From Roseibium sp. (lineage in GTDB: Bacteria; Pseudomonadota; Alphaproteobacteria; Rhizobiales; Stappiaceae), in NCBI GenBank assembly GCA_017643925.1, contig JAEPML010000019.1, positions 26,317 to 90,316 on the forward strand: 64,000 nt of DNA, read 5' to 3'. Shown piece by piece: positions 42,601-50,659 of this stretch. The notes beneath the pieces are model-generated. The model did not search any database and was not told the origin of the DNA. It saw only the letters and a program-made list of their open reading frames with translations. Position 1 is the stretch's first letter; each line of letters begins with the position of its first letter. The position numbers were made by a program, and so were the translations under genes.

Positions 42601-43353
42601 GAGAGCACAGTTGAGACCGATCGTCAGCGGATCAGTGTGACGCACCGAGTTCCAGAAGGCTTCCGGCGTCTGGCCGGACAGCGTGCGGCCAGAAAGGTCC
42701 GTAATTGTGCCGGAAATCATCACCGGCAGGATTTTGCCGGTTTCCTCGAACACTTCTTCGATCGCAAAAAGCGCCGCCTTGGCGTTCAACGTGTCAAAGA
42801 TGGTCTCAACCAGCAGAATGTCAGCACCACCGGCAATCAGACCACGTGTCGCTTCGGCGTAGGAAATTCGAAGATCATCAAAGGAAACAGCGCGGTAGCC
42901 AGGATTATTCACGTCAGGTGAGATCGAAGCCGTCCTGTTGGTCGGGCCGAGCGCCCCGGCGACGAAACGCGGCCGTGACGGGTCCTTTGCCGTAACAATG
43001 TCGCAAGCCTCGCGGGCCAGTTTCGCGCTTTCGAAATTAAGCTCGTAGGCAAGCTCCTCCATGCCATAATCGGCCTGGGCGATGGTCGTGGACGAGAACG
43101 TGTTGGTCTCGACGATATCCGCCCCGGCTTCAAGGTAATCGACATGGATCTGCCGGATCGCGTCCGGCAGCGTCAGGCTGAGAAGATCATTGTTGCCTTT
43201 GACATCGCTTGGCCAGTCCGCAAACCGGTCTCCCCGATAGGCGGCTTCGTCCAGTTTCAACAGCTGGATCTCTGTCCCCATCGCGCCGTCAAGAACGAGA
43301 ATACGGGTCTTGGCGAGGTTGCGGACACGCTCGAAAGCGTCGGACTTGGTCAC
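39625..43353 (-). CDS. metH: Cobalamin-dependent methionine synthase
   Basis: A 1242-residue full-length MetH that transfers the methyl of 5-methyl-tetrahydrofolate to homocysteine. Order: homocysteine-binding domain (about 10-330; GAMGTEIQ and zinc ligands in GGCCGTTP), pterin-binding domain (about 365-620; NVGERTNVTGSARFRKL), cobalamin domains (about 660-900; cap helices, then DVHDIGKNIVGVVL with the cobalt-ligand His), and the S-adenosylmethionine activation domain (about 920-1235; GIRPAAGYPAQPDH). Start is GTG 43353 with GGAAGG upstream. It follows metF in the same direction (156 bp). I searched that gap for cobalamin or SAM riboswitch signatures and saw none; only a short palindrome CCAGATTATCTGG precedes the ribosome site. 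Confidence 0.97.
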   Translation of the reverse strand: MTKSDAFERVRNLAKTRILVLDGAMGTEIQLLKLDEAAYRGDRFADWPSDVKGNNDLLSLTLPDAIRQIHVDYLEAGADIVETNTFSSTTIAQADYGMEELAYELNFESAKLAREACDIVTAKDPSRPRFVAGALGPTNRTASISPDVNNPGYRAVSFDDLRISYAEATRGLIAGGADILLVETIFDTLNAKAALFAIEEVFEETGKILPVMISGTITDLSGRTLSGQTPEAFWNSVRHTDPLTIGLNCALGAKEMRAHVDEIGRVADTLVCAYPNAGLPNEFGEYDESPEHMAGLIEEFASAGLVNMVGGCCGTTPAHIRAIAEAVADKKPREIPEIDRHMRLSGLEPFVVTDETNFVNVGERTNVTGSARFRKLIKEGDYATALEVARQQVENGAQIIDVNMDEGLLDSEEAMVTFLNLMAAEPDIAKVPVMIDSSKWTVIEAGLKCIQGKGVVNSISLKEGEEAFIEQAKLVRRYGAAVVVMAFDETGQADTFERKTEICARSYKVLTEKVGLPPEDIIFDPNIFAVATGIEEHNNYGVDFIEATGWIRENLPHAHVSGGVSNLSFSFRGNEAVREAVHSVFLYHAIQRGMDMGIVNAGQLAVYNDLDTDLREHCEDVVLNRRDDATDRMLEAAERWKGEGGKKKEADLTWRTWGVAKRLEHALVHGIADFVEEDTEEARQAFDRPLHVIEGPLMDGMNVVGDLFGSGQMFLPQVVKSARVMKKAVAYLMPFMEKEKEEKGLTGHSSAGKILMATVKGDVHDIGKNIVGVVLQCNNFEVIDLGVMVPAAKILETAREEKVDMIGLSGLITPSLDEMCHVAAELEREGMDMPLLIGGATTSKIHTAVKIHPNYERGQAIYVTDAGRAVGVASKLMSENGREPYYADIRGEYADIAEKHAASRGTQQRTSIVAARNNAFKADFEGKPPVAPKKLGQTVFEDFPLEELVPVIDWTPFFATWEIKGRYPAVLTDNRYGPAAKALYDDARRMLDEIVEKKLLTAKGVASLWPANAVGDDVRVFTDESRSETLATFHTLRQQMARQAGGRANVALSDFVASEESGVHDWIGGFAVTAGHGEDDLAARYAREGDDYSKILSQALADRLAEAFAEKLHEIVRKDLWGYAADENLSLDDIIGEKYHGIRPAAGYPAQPDHTEKDTLFRLLDAERLTGIQLTESRAMMPGSSVSGLYFGHADSHYFGVGKIERDQVEDYAARKGCDLGYAERWLAPILNYDPARMVAAE

Positions 43354-43509
43354 GGAATCTTCCTTCCAGATAATCTGGTTCAGGTACGCTGCAATGGTGG
43401 CGGTGCAACCGCCCTAAAGACACAGATCTTTGGGCTCCAAAGTGCACTACCTGTTAGGTTGCCGTTTGGATGTGCACGGCCGTGCCGGCACACCTCAAGC
43501 ATCTTTGTT

Positions 43510-44421
43510 TCAGGCCGCTGCCTTTGTTGGCGTGTCCTGACCCATGCCGAGCATGTGGCAGATGGCGAAGGTCAGGTCGGCGCGGTTCATCGTGTAGAAA
43601 TGGAAGTCGTTTATGCCCCGGTCGACAAGGTCCATGACCTGTTCACAGGCGATGGAGACACCGACAAGTTTCCGTGTTTCCGGATCATGGTTCAGACCCG
43701 AGAAGCGGCGTGCGACCCATTGCGGCATCGATGTGCCGCACTTTGCGGAAAACACCATTGTCTGCTCGAAATTGTGGATCGGCAAAATGCCGGGGACGAC
43801 AGGGACATTGATGCCTGCGGCCGCGATCCGGTCCAGATAGGCATCGAACAGATCATTGTCGAAAAAATACTGTGTGATGATCCGGTCCGCGCCGGCATCG
43901 ACCTTGCGCTTCAGATTGTCGATCTCGCTCTGCCAGCTGCCGCTTTCCGGGTGTTTTTCCGGATAGCCGGAAACCGAGATGTCGAAATTGGCGATCTTCT
44001 TGATCCCGGCAACCAGGTCCGAAGCGTAAGGGTAGCCATTGTTGTGCGGCGTGTAGCGGGTGCCGATACCTTCGAGCGGATCACCGCGCAATGCAACAAG
44101 GCTGCGCACGCCCAGGTCCCAGTAGTCCTTGACGATACCGTCGATCTCTTCCTGGGAAGCGCCCACGCAGGTCAGGTGCGCAGCAGGGGCCAGATCGGTC
44201 TCTTTCAGGATGCGTTCAACGGTCTTGTGGGTGCGCTCGCGGGTCGAACCGCCTGCCCCATAGGTCACAGACACGAAAGACGGATTGAGAGGTGCCAGAC
44301 GCTGAACCGTGTTCCAGAGGGTTTCAGCCATCTTGTCGGATTTCGGCGGAAAAAACTCGAAGGAAGCAGTGATCGGCGGCGTCGACGGCTGATGCGAACG
44401 ACGGGTGGAATCGGTAGTCAT
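43510..44421 (-). CDS. metF: Methylenetetrahydrofolate reductase
   Basis: A 303-residue FAD-dependent reductase that supplies 5-methyl-tetrahydrofolate to MetH. Landmarks: ASFEFFPPKSDKMAETLW (catalytic Glu), FVSVTYGAGGSTRERT, AHLTCVGASQEEI, LVALRGDP and DRIITQYFFDNDLF. The TIM-barrel length is typical of MetF. Its start lies immediately after the ArsR-methyltransferase stop, so it is in the same operon. The order regulator, metF, metH makes the whole methyl-supply pathway for methionine a single regulated unit. Confidence 0.96.
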   Translation of the reverse strand: MTTDSTRRSHQPSTPPITASFEFFPPKSDKMAETLWNTVQRLAPLNPSFVSVTYGAGGSTRERTHKTVERILKETDLAPAAHLTCVGASQEEIDGIVKDYWDLGVRSLVALRGDPLEGIGTRYTPHNNGYPYASDLVAGIKKIANFDISVSGYPEKHPESGSWQSEIDNLKRKVDAGADRIITQYFFDNDLFDAYLDRIAAAGINVPVVPGILPIHNFEQTMVFSAKCGTSMPQWVARRFSGLNHDPETRKLVGVSIACEQVMDLVDRGINDFHFYTMNRADLTFAICHMLGMGQDTPTKAAA

Positions 44422-44422
44422 T

Positions 44423-45445
44423 TCAGGCGACCTCTCGGGACGAATCTTGTGCCGGCAGGTCGGTGACGATGCGTCGGTCCCGAGCCAGCCAAAGCGTAAC
44501 AGTCAGGTTGGTATCAATGTCTTCACCCGGAACGAGATCGGTAACCTGTTCCAGATCGAGATCAAGAGCTTCAAGCCAGCGCTCCATCTGGTCATGGGCA
44601 AATCCAAGACGGCGATGGGCGTGGCTTTCACGCAGAAATTCAAGTTCATGCGGCGCGAAGTCGACTATCAGCAAACGACCGCCCGGACGCAGGGCTCGCG
44701 TCGCTTCGGTCAGTGCACGGGCCGGCTCATCCAGAAAATGCAGAACCTGGTGGATGGCAACCACATCGAAGGAGCGTGGCGGGACATTCAGGGCATAAAC
44801 GTCGCCATGGCGTACCTGCGCATTGCCCAGGCCGGCTTTTGCAAGATTTGCACGCGCAACGGCCAGCATGTCATGGGACGCATCGACGCCAAGTGCGGAT
44901 GTGTATTGATCCGAAAAGACTTCAAGCAGGCGACCCGTTCCCGTTCCAAGATCGAGGAACGACTGGAATGGCGTGTCGCCAAGCGCCTTGCGCATTGCCG
45001 CCTCAACGTCTGCCTCGGAGACATGCAGCGAGCGTTCCTTGTCCCAGGTAAGTGCCCGCGCGGCAAAATAGGAAGCGGCTTCCTCGGCTTTCGCCTTGCG
45101 AATGGCCTGGAAACGCGCCTGGTCAGCCGCCAGCACCGGGTCGTCCTGCGAAATCCTTGCAACAAGTGCACGGGCAAGCTCCCCCTCCGGCCCATCAGCC
45201 AGACGGTAATATACCCAGGACCCTTCCGGAAAGCGGCGAATGAGATCGGCTTCGGCAAGGAGCTTCAGATGACGGGAGATGCGCGGCTGACTTTGCCCGA
45301 GGATCGCCGTGGCATCCTTGACCGTCAGCTCGCTCTCCGCAAGCAGCGCGACGAGGCGCAAACGGGTGGACTCACCCACGGCCCTGAGGGCGGCAAGCGT
45401 GTCGTCAACGGAAAGGGTCTGTTCTTCAGCCATGCTCTTGGTCAT
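44423..45445 (-). CDS. ArsR-family regulator fused to a SAM-dependent methyltransferase domain
   Basis: A 340-residue fusion. The N-terminal ArsR winged helix reads LRAVGESTRLRLVALLAESELTVKDATAILGQSQPRISRHLKLLAEADLIRRFPEG. A class I methyltransferase-like domain follows from about 150 (FLDLGTGTGRLLEVF, VDASHDMLAVARANL, FDVVAIHQVLHFLDEP, LRPGGRLLIVDFAPHE). Such fused regulators control methionine-cycle genes in alphaproteobacteria and are thought to sense SAM or SAH with the methyltransferase fold (SahR/SamR type). It is first in the metF-metH operon, with a 22-bp palindrome just upstream. ATG 45445 is used; ATG 45433 is possible. Confidence 0.92.
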   Translation of the reverse strand: MTKSMAEEQTLSVDDTLAALRAVGESTRLRLVALLAESELTVKDATAILGQSQPRISRHLKLLAEADLIRRFPEGSWVYYRLADGPEGELARALVARISQDDPVLAADQARFQAIRKAKAEEAASYFAARALTWDKERSLHVSEADVEAAMRKALGDTPFQSFLDLGTGTGRLLEVFSDQYTSALGVDASHDMLAVARANLAKAGLGNAQVRHGDVYALNVPPRSFDVVAIHQVLHFLDEPARALTEATRALRPGGRLLIVDFAPHELEFLRESHAHRRLGFAHDQMERWLEALDLDLEQVTDLVPGEDIDTNLTVTLWLARDRRIVTDLPAQDSSREVA

Positions 45446-45452
45446 CAATGTC

Positions 45453-45474
45453 GATATAAAGATATCTTTATATC
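45453..45474. promoter_or_regulatory. Perfect 22-bp palindromic operator of the methionine operon
   Basis: A fully symmetric site: GATATAAAGAT followed by its exact complement. It sits 7 bp upstream of the regulator ATG, so a bound dimer would block transcription start or elongation. ArsR-type dimers bind such AT-rich palindromes. Its place directly before the regulator indicates autoregulation of regulator, metF and metH. Confidence 0.85.
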
Positions 45475-45643
45475 AATCACAGTGACATTGCAAGCAATTA
45501 GACAAATTGCGACACAGATTGTCGAAAATGCGCCAGATCACGCGGCCTTCACGTCAAATGCAATCGACGATATGCGTCAATCGCCGAACAATCGAAGTCG
45601 GGTGATGAACAGCACAAGAATTCCAACAGGCGGAATTCGGATT

Positions 45644-46288
45644 TCAGGGCGCGTTGCGCTGTGAGGGATCCCTGTCGAAGGCTTCGCTGGCAACTGACGT
45701 CAATCTTTGCCGCGCGGCGGCTTCACCCCACCAGGTCAGCTGACCGAGCGTCCGCCCGAGATACTTCTCCCAGCTCTGTGCATCTGCCTCGGACGAGAAG
45801 CTTCCGTCTTCTGCAAATACCTCCTGAGCCTTGGGAACATGGATCATCGCCGAAACAGGCAGACAGCCAAGTTCACTCAGGAAAGTGCGCATGTTGACCG
45901 AGGCTCTGGCCCCACCCCACTGCCCGGCCGAATAAGTGGCAATGGCACTCGGTTTAAAGGAAAAACTCGAGCTTCGGAAATGATTGAGCAAATTGGCCAG
46001 CGCAGGACTCATCGAGTGATTGTATTCCGGGCTGACCATGACATAGCAGTCCGCTTCCTCGATCTTGAAGGCCAGCTGCTCCAGAAAGTCAGGTGCCCTG
46101 CCCTTCGCGTAGGCGAAATGTGGTTTGAACACGGGCGGGAAATCCATTTCCAGCGGATCGATGATCTCCGCATTCACCCCGTACCCTGACAGCTGCGCGG
46201 CGCAGGCTCTTGCAACACGTGCCCCGAGGCGAGCAGGACGTGGTGGCGTGCTGTCACGCACGGACCCGAGAAACACCAGCGCTTTCAT
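45644..46288 (-). CDS. NADPH-dependent FMN reductase family protein
   Basis: A 214-residue flavodoxin-fold reductase. The N terminus is KALVFLGSVRDSTPPRPARLGARVA (phosphate-binding loop), and VMVSPEYNHSMSPALANLLNHF plus SAGQWGGARASVNMRTFLSELG complete the FMN-binding pattern. It likely reduces FMN or quinones with NADPH. Start 46288 has GGGAA upstream. It stands alone, upstream of and colinear with the methionine operon but separated by 170 bp, so it is not certainly linked. Confidence 0.9.
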   Translation of the reverse strand: MKALVFLGSVRDSTPPRPARLGARVARACAAQLSGYGVNAEIIDPLEMDFPPVFKPHFAYAKGRAPDFLEQLAFKIEEADCYVMVSPEYNHSMSPALANLLNHFRSSSFSFKPSAIATYSAGQWGGARASVNMRTFLSELGCLPVSAMIHVPKAQEVFAEDGSFSSEADAQSWEKYLGRTLGQLTWWGEAAARQRLTSVASEAFDRDPSQRNAP

Positions 46289-46444
46289 CAGTTCAGTTCC
46301 CGAACAGGTTGTGATTGGGCGGCACAATGATGGAAGGAACTGCCGCTGCCCAGTGAAAAATGCCCATCGTGTTCTTGTTGCAAGCCGCTAACGCCATGGC
46401 CTGCAATCATCCCGCCTGGGCCAAGTCTTCCTGGCTATGAGCGT

Positions 46445-47320
46445 CTAAGCGACACGCAGCAGCGCTGCGTCCCTGGTCTCACGGGCGATTTCATTTGCGA
46501 GCGCGGTGACGCTGTTCGAATGCGTCCGGCGCGATTGTCTGATCACATAGGAAATGCCGGGCGGTGGCGGTAGGTCCGCCTCGACAATCTCCATCGCGCT
46601 CGTAACATGCCGTCGATTGAGGATGGTTACCCCCATGCCGGCCTCGGCCGCCGCGACGATGCCGGTTCGGCTCGTGCATTGAAGCACCGTTTCAAACCTG
46701 CGCGCGCCGGACGTTCCGTGTTCAAGCATCCAGTGCCTGTAAAAGCAGTAGTCGTCATAGGACAGGAACGGGATCGGACCCTCGACCGGCAATTCAAAAT
46801 CGATTGCCTTCACCCAGCACAAGTCGTCTTCGTAAAGCAGAATATCGTCTGCTCTCATGTCCCTGGAAAAGACCTGCAATACCGCGAGATCGATCGATCC
46901 ATCCTCAATCTCTCTTTGAAGGACCATGCTTTGACTGACATGCGTGCGCACCGCCACGTCCGGAAACAGCCGCGAAAAACGTCCGAGAATGGCTGCCAGG
47001 CCATCGCTGGTCGTGTCTTCTGTGATGCCAAGCCGGATCTTGCCTGTGAGCCTGTTCTTGCCCAGCGCTGCAAGCGCCTCGTCGTGCAGCGCAAGGATCC
47101 GGTTGGCATATTGCACCAGACGAAGCCCGGCCTCGGTCAGCAAGGGCCCGCCCGCACGCCGGTTCAGCAACGGACATTCAATGCTTTCTTCAAGCCGCTT
47201 GATCTTGTGACTGACCGCCGATTGGGAAAGCGCAAGCGCATCCGCGGCGCGCGTTACACCTCCAGAGGCCGCGATGGCCTGCAATGCCCTGAGCGAGTCG
47301 ATATCCAGACGGCGAGCCAT
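46445..47320 (-). CDS. LysR-family transcriptional regulator
   Basis: A 291-residue LTTR. The HTH reads SLRALQAIAASGGVTRAADALALSQSAVSHKIKRLEESIECPLLNR. The effector domain starts IRLGITEDTTSDGLAAILGRFSRLFPDV. It is divergent from the alpha/beta hydrolase gene, with a 35-bp inverted repeat in the 117-bp gap. The hydrolase and the small membrane protein are its probable targets. Confidence 0.91.
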   Translation of the reverse strand: MARRLDIDSLRALQAIAASGGVTRAADALALSQSAVSHKIKRLEESIECPLLNRRAGGPLLTEAGLRLVQYANRILALHDEALAALGKNRLTGKIRLGITEDTTSDGLAAILGRFSRLFPDVAVRTHVSQSMVLQREIEDGSIDLAVLQVFSRDMRADDILLYEDDLCWVKAIDFELPVEGPIPFLSYDDYCFYRHWMLEHGTSGARRFETVLQCTSRTGIVAAAEAGMGVTILNRRHVTSAMEIVEADLPPPPGISYVIRQSRRTHSNSVTALANEIARETRDAALLRVA

Positions 47321-47345
47321 GCTTCGATCTCCGGCAGTTACATGA

Positions 47346-47380
47346 CAAATTTCGATTAAATTATAAAATCAATCAATTTG
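47346..47380. promoter_or_regulatory. Inverted repeat between divergent LysR and hydrolase genes
   Basis: CAAATT (47346-47351) and AATTTG (47375-47380) frame an AT-rich segment with partly symmetric GATT/AATC words inside. Location 26 bp from the LysR ATG and 58 bp from the hydrolase ATG is that of a LysR operator. Confidence 0.45.
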
Positions 47381-47437
47381 AGTCAACCGAGCTGATCCGC
47401 CATCCTGCGCTGACCTCTTTCAAACCGGGACGTTGAT

Positions 47438-48289
47438 ATGAACCATCTTGTCGACCAGCATGCCCTGATCAACAACACACGCATTGCCCACGGTGTCCTT
47501 GGCGAAGGCGAGCCCGTTGTGTTGATCCACGGCACACCCTCTTCCTCTTATATCTGGCGCAACATCGCTCCGGGCCTGATCGACAAGGGCTACAAGGTGC
47601 ATGTGTTCGATCTGCTGGGCTACGGTTTGTCCGAAAGGCCCTGGGATCCGGCAGTTGATACGTCGGTCACCGGCCAGGTGCCAATTCTCGAGGGGCTGCT
47701 GAAAATCTGGGGCCTGAACGACCTGCACGTTGTTTCTCATGACATTGGCGGCGGCATCGCCCAACAATTCGCAATCGGTTCTCCGAAACGGGTTCGATCA
47801 CTGACAATGATCGACACGGTAAGTTTCGATTCCTGGCCGTCGAAACGCACGCGTGAGCAGATGCAGGCAGGACTGGAGGCCCTGATCAAGGCGCCATCGT
47901 CCGAGCATCGCGCGCATTTCCGCGATTGGTTGCTGTCGACCGTGCAAAAGAAGCGGCAATTGGCCGAAACGTCCCTCGACACCTATCTGGATTTCATCTG
48001 TGGCCCGGTTGGTCAACCAAGCCTGTTCCAGCACCAGGTTCAGCATTACGACCCGAAACACACAATGGCGCCCGCCAATCATTACGGAGATTTGGCACAG
48101 CTGCCGGTCCAGATCATCTGGGGCGCAGACGATGCCTGGCAGGTCGTAGATTGGGCTCACAAGTTACAAGGGGCAATCCCGGGGTCGGAGCTGCATGTGA
48201 TCGAGGATTGTGGGCATTTTGCAATGGAAGACCAGCCGGATGAGATCTCTCAAAAGCTGATCGCGTTCCTGAAAGCGCACTCCCGATGA
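47438..48289 (+). CDS. Alpha/beta hydrolase with Asp nucleophile (haloalkane dehalogenase/epoxide hydrolase-like)
   Basis: A 283-residue hydrolase. It has the oxyanion segment VVLIHGTPSSSYIW, the elbow VVSHDIGGGIAQQ with Asp in place of Ser, DVFDLLGYGLSERPWDP-like cap entry (HVFDLLGYGLSERP) and the catalytic His in DCGHFAMEDQP. The acid is in WGADDAWQ. Asp nucleophiles mark the haloalkane dehalogenase and epoxide hydrolase subfamilies, which act through an alkyl-enzyme ester; the halide-stabilising Trp/Asn are not clear, so the substrate is open. A small membrane protein overlaps its 3' end by four bases. Confidence 0.87.
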   Translation: MNHLVDQHALINNTRIAHGVLGEGEPVVLIHGTPSSSYIWRNIAPGLIDKGYKVHVFDLLGYGLSERPWDPAVDTSVTGQVPILEGLLKIWGLNDLHVVSHDIGGGIAQQFAIGSPKRVRSLTMIDTVSFDSWPSKRTREQMQAGLEALIKAPSSEHRAHFRDWLLSTVQKKRQLAETSLDTYLDFICGPVGQPSLFQHQVQHYDPKHTMAPANHYGDLAQLPVQIIWGADDAWQVVDWAHKLQGAIPGSELHVIEDCGHFAMEDQPDEISQKLIAFLKAHSR

Positions 48290-48522
48290 TGGAACACGCC
48301 TTTCTGATCTCTGTCTGCGAGAAGGTCGGCTCGGCTCTCGCGATCCTCTACGCCCTTCTGATTGCCTCGAACACCGGCAACGAGATTCTCGGCTTTTCGC
48401 TGTTGCTAATGTCTTCAGGTTTCTTTGCGCTCTGGGCAGTCATTGACCGCAGGCTGGCATTCCTGTCGTTGCAGATGTTTTACGCCATTTCTGCTGTCAT
48501 TGGCCTGGTGCGGTGGGCTTGA
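48286..48522 (+). CDS. Small three-helix membrane protein (CBU_0592-like)
   Basis: A 78-residue membrane protein with three helices: about 10-30 (KVGSALAILYALLIA), 32-52 (EILGFSLLLMSSGFFALWAV) and 58-76 (LSLQMFYAISAVIGLVRW). The size and layout resemble a family of small proteins of unknown function annotated CBU_0592. Its ATG overlaps the hydrolase stop by four bases, so translation is coupled and a functional link is likely. Confidence 0.7.
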   Translation: MMEHAFLISVCEKVGSALAILYALLIASNTGNEILGFSLLLMSSGFFALWAVIDRRLAFLSLQMFYAISAVIGLVRWA

Positions 48523-48562
48523 GGTCAGTTGCAACCAGGCCTGTTCTGCAAGGAGCTGTCGT

Positions 48563-49450
48563 TCAAGCGTTCGGGGACAGGTCCGATAGGGCTTCCGGTT
48601 CAGCCAACATGTGATTGAACAGGCCTTCCTGAACGCAGTCAGGCAGGCTTTCATGCCCGATCAGATGGGTTGTTGCCAGCTCCATCTCGTACAGTTTGCG
48701 GATATCGCTGGTGTCCACGGTCTGGCCGTGAACCACGGATTCCAGTTTGGTCTTGAAGGCTTCAAGTCCTCCCATGGAGGAGAAGTGCCACCCGGCTTCC
48801 GGCAGGATTTTCACCGGGCGGCTGATGCCCGAGAGGTTGTTGTTGCGGATCCTGAGGAAGGGCTGCGCGACGAAACCGGGAATATAGGATTTCTTGCTCA
48901 TCCGCGCCTTTGTCCGTCGCAACTGCTGCGGCGTCGTCAGGTATTTCTTTTCGATCGCCCTTGTGCCCAGCAACCACGACTTGCCGGGAGACACGCGATC
49001 GAGATGATGCTTGTGGAGGCTCTGTTCGAAAACGAGCAATCGCCCTTCGTAGGTCTTGTCGCGCAAGACCCTTTCCAGCACCGACTTGCGCACGATCTCG
49101 TCCACGTCGGACAACAGGATCAGGTCATCGGGAGCACAGGTTTCCAGGGCCTGCGCAATGCCGTTGCGCTGGTAGTTCTCGCGTTCCCAGTCTTTCTTGC
49201 GCCGGTTCTTGTAAACACCGAGCGCTGGTGGCAGGACTTCGGGAAACTCGAGCTGCACATTGATGATCTTGTCGGCCCAGGGTGCAAAGCGATCGCGGTT
49301 TTCGGCAAAATAGAAAGGTTTCGGACCACCGCGCTGGGTCTGATTGGCTTCCACCAAAACGAAATGGTCGACAAGGTCGCCCATTTCACGCAGGCGGATT
49401 TCCAGGAGGTCGAATTCCCTGTGAAAGACGAAACAGTCAAAAACCTTCAT
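48563..49450 (-). CDS. Glycosyltransferase family 17 protein
   Basis: A 295-residue cytoplasmic protein of the beta-1,4-N-acetylglucosaminyltransferase III-like GT17 family. Marks: DCFVFHREFDLLEIRLREMGDLVDHFVLVEANQTQRGGPKPFYF, ENYQRNGIAQAL, DLILLSDVDEIVR (DxD-like metal site), and GWHFSSMGG near the C terminus. In bacteria these enzymes modify polysaccharides or lipids. ATG 49450 has AGG five bases upstream. It lies 13 bp after the other glycosyltransferase and is cotranscribed with it. Confidence 0.88.
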   Translation of the reverse strand: MKVFDCFVFHREFDLLEIRLREMGDLVDHFVLVEANQTQRGGPKPFYFAENRDRFAPWADKIINVQLEFPEVLPPALGVYKNRRKKDWERENYQRNGIAQALETCAPDDLILLSDVDEIVRKSVLERVLRDKTYEGRLLVFEQSLHKHHLDRVSPGKSWLLGTRAIEKKYLTTPQQLRRTKARMSKKSYIPGFVAQPFLRIRNNNLSGISRPVKILPEAGWHFSSMGGLEAFKTKLESVVHGQTVDTSDIRKLYEMELATTHLIGHESLPDCVQEGLFNHMLAEPEALSDLSPNA

Positions 49451-49462
49451 GAACACCTGATC

Positions 49463-50512
49463 CTAGACGCTCTTCCAGAGACGGAATTTCGCGCGCATAC
49501 CTTTTTCCTGGGCAAACCGAAGCGCCTTGAATGAGCGAGAGAGGCGCAGTTCACTCGCGGGATACTTGCCTGACAGAAACACATCGTCAAAACGCTTCAT
49601 GACCACCTCTGGCCGGTAACACTCCACGGACTGCCGAGCCAGCTCGGCGTCTTTGTCGTTTGTTTCATAGGTAGCGAGCAACTGCATCAGATCCCGGCGC
49701 GTGCGATAGACCCAGCTTTTGTCCGGTGTCATCGCAACATGGTTCTGGTCCATACCGCCGGCCCAGCTGAAGACAGGTTTGCCGAACATCAGAAACTCCG
49801 CAATCGCAAGACCGAAGCTTTCTCCGATCTTCTTGGCATTGAGGCCAGCGTCGCAGGTGGCAATGAACCGGACCTTTTCCTCCGGTTTGACAACGGGGGG
49901 CAGGAACAGAGCGCGCGGGTGATCAACAAATTTCTCTGTGTTCACGAACAGGAAATGGAGATTGGACCGCTTTTCCAGAGCGTCGGACACAGCTTTATAT
50001 GCAAAGGGGACATTAAACTGGTCAAATCCGCCATAGCGTCCGACCACAAAGGCATTCTCCGGGATGTTCAGGCTGTCGCGCAGGGTTCCCTGGGAACCCG
50101 GAAGATCCACAATGTGGGGGACGGCGGGCGCAAGTCCGCCGGTCATCCAGTCTGCCAGCCAGTCGGACACGTAGGCATAAACGTCCCCGTGTGGCTCGAA
50201 ATGCCTGAACACCGCGTGCACGCCCTTGCGGTCCGCCTCGATATCCAGCGGGCGTTCGCGACCATCGCGGATAAAGTAACAAAAATCGAGCCGATGGGGT
50301 TCACTGACATGCCTGCCGTCCGTGTCGGCAGGAACAGGAACCATCTGTACAGAGGTCCTGAATTTTTCCACCACATCCGGATTGCTCAGCGCTTCGCTGT
50401 AAAAGACCACCGCCTCGTGTCCAAGAACGTCCTGAACACCCCGCGCATAGTCATACAGCGCGACGCTCATACCTCTTTCATTGATGGCGCCCGCCTGAAA
50501 TCCGATCCGCAT
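49463..50512 (-). CDS. Glycosyltransferase-like protein (GT4-type C-terminal lobe), unassigned
   Basis: A 349-residue protein. It starts MRIGFQAGAINERGMSVALYDYARGVQDVLGHEAVVFYS, the usual opening of a GT-B glycosyltransferase. The C-terminal lobe shows NAFVVGRYGGFDQFNVPFA, FIATCDAGLNAKKIGESFGLAIAEFLMFGKPVFSWAGG, a nucleotide-sugar-binding E-x7-E-like pattern. The acceptor is unknown. Start 50512 has AGGA five bases upstream. With the GT17 gene it forms a two-gene surface-glycan unit. Confidence 0.8.
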   Translation of the reverse strand: MRIGFQAGAINERGMSVALYDYARGVQDVLGHEAVVFYSEALSNPDVVEKFRTSVQMVPVPADTDGRHVSEPHRLDFCYFIRDGRERPLDIEADRKGVHAVFRHFEPHGDVYAYVSDWLADWMTGGLAPAVPHIVDLPGSQGTLRDSLNIPENAFVVGRYGGFDQFNVPFAYKAVSDALEKRSNLHFLFVNTEKFVDHPRALFLPPVVKPEEKVRFIATCDAGLNAKKIGESFGLAIAEFLMFGKPVFSWAGGMDQNHVAMTPDKSWVYRTRRDLMQLLATYETNDKDAELARQSVECYRPEVVMKRFDDVFLSGKYPASELRLSRSFKALRFAQEKGMRAKFRLWKSV

Positions 50513-50659
50513 TCCCGTCCTGTCCCTTATTCCGCCGGGAGCGATAAAGGATTTCTGCGCCGCGGTCCACGGATTAAAGCTGGCATGTTCTGTTTCTTGC
50601 GGCCTCGCGCGCATTCCAGCCCGGTGCTGGAATGTGATCACGCAACGGTCGCAACAGCC

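Noticed and set aside
43354..43509. Cobalamin or SAM riboswitch upstream of metH
   Set aside because: The short gap lacks a B12-box-like or SAM-II-like pattern; only a small palindrome and a GC hairpin are seen.
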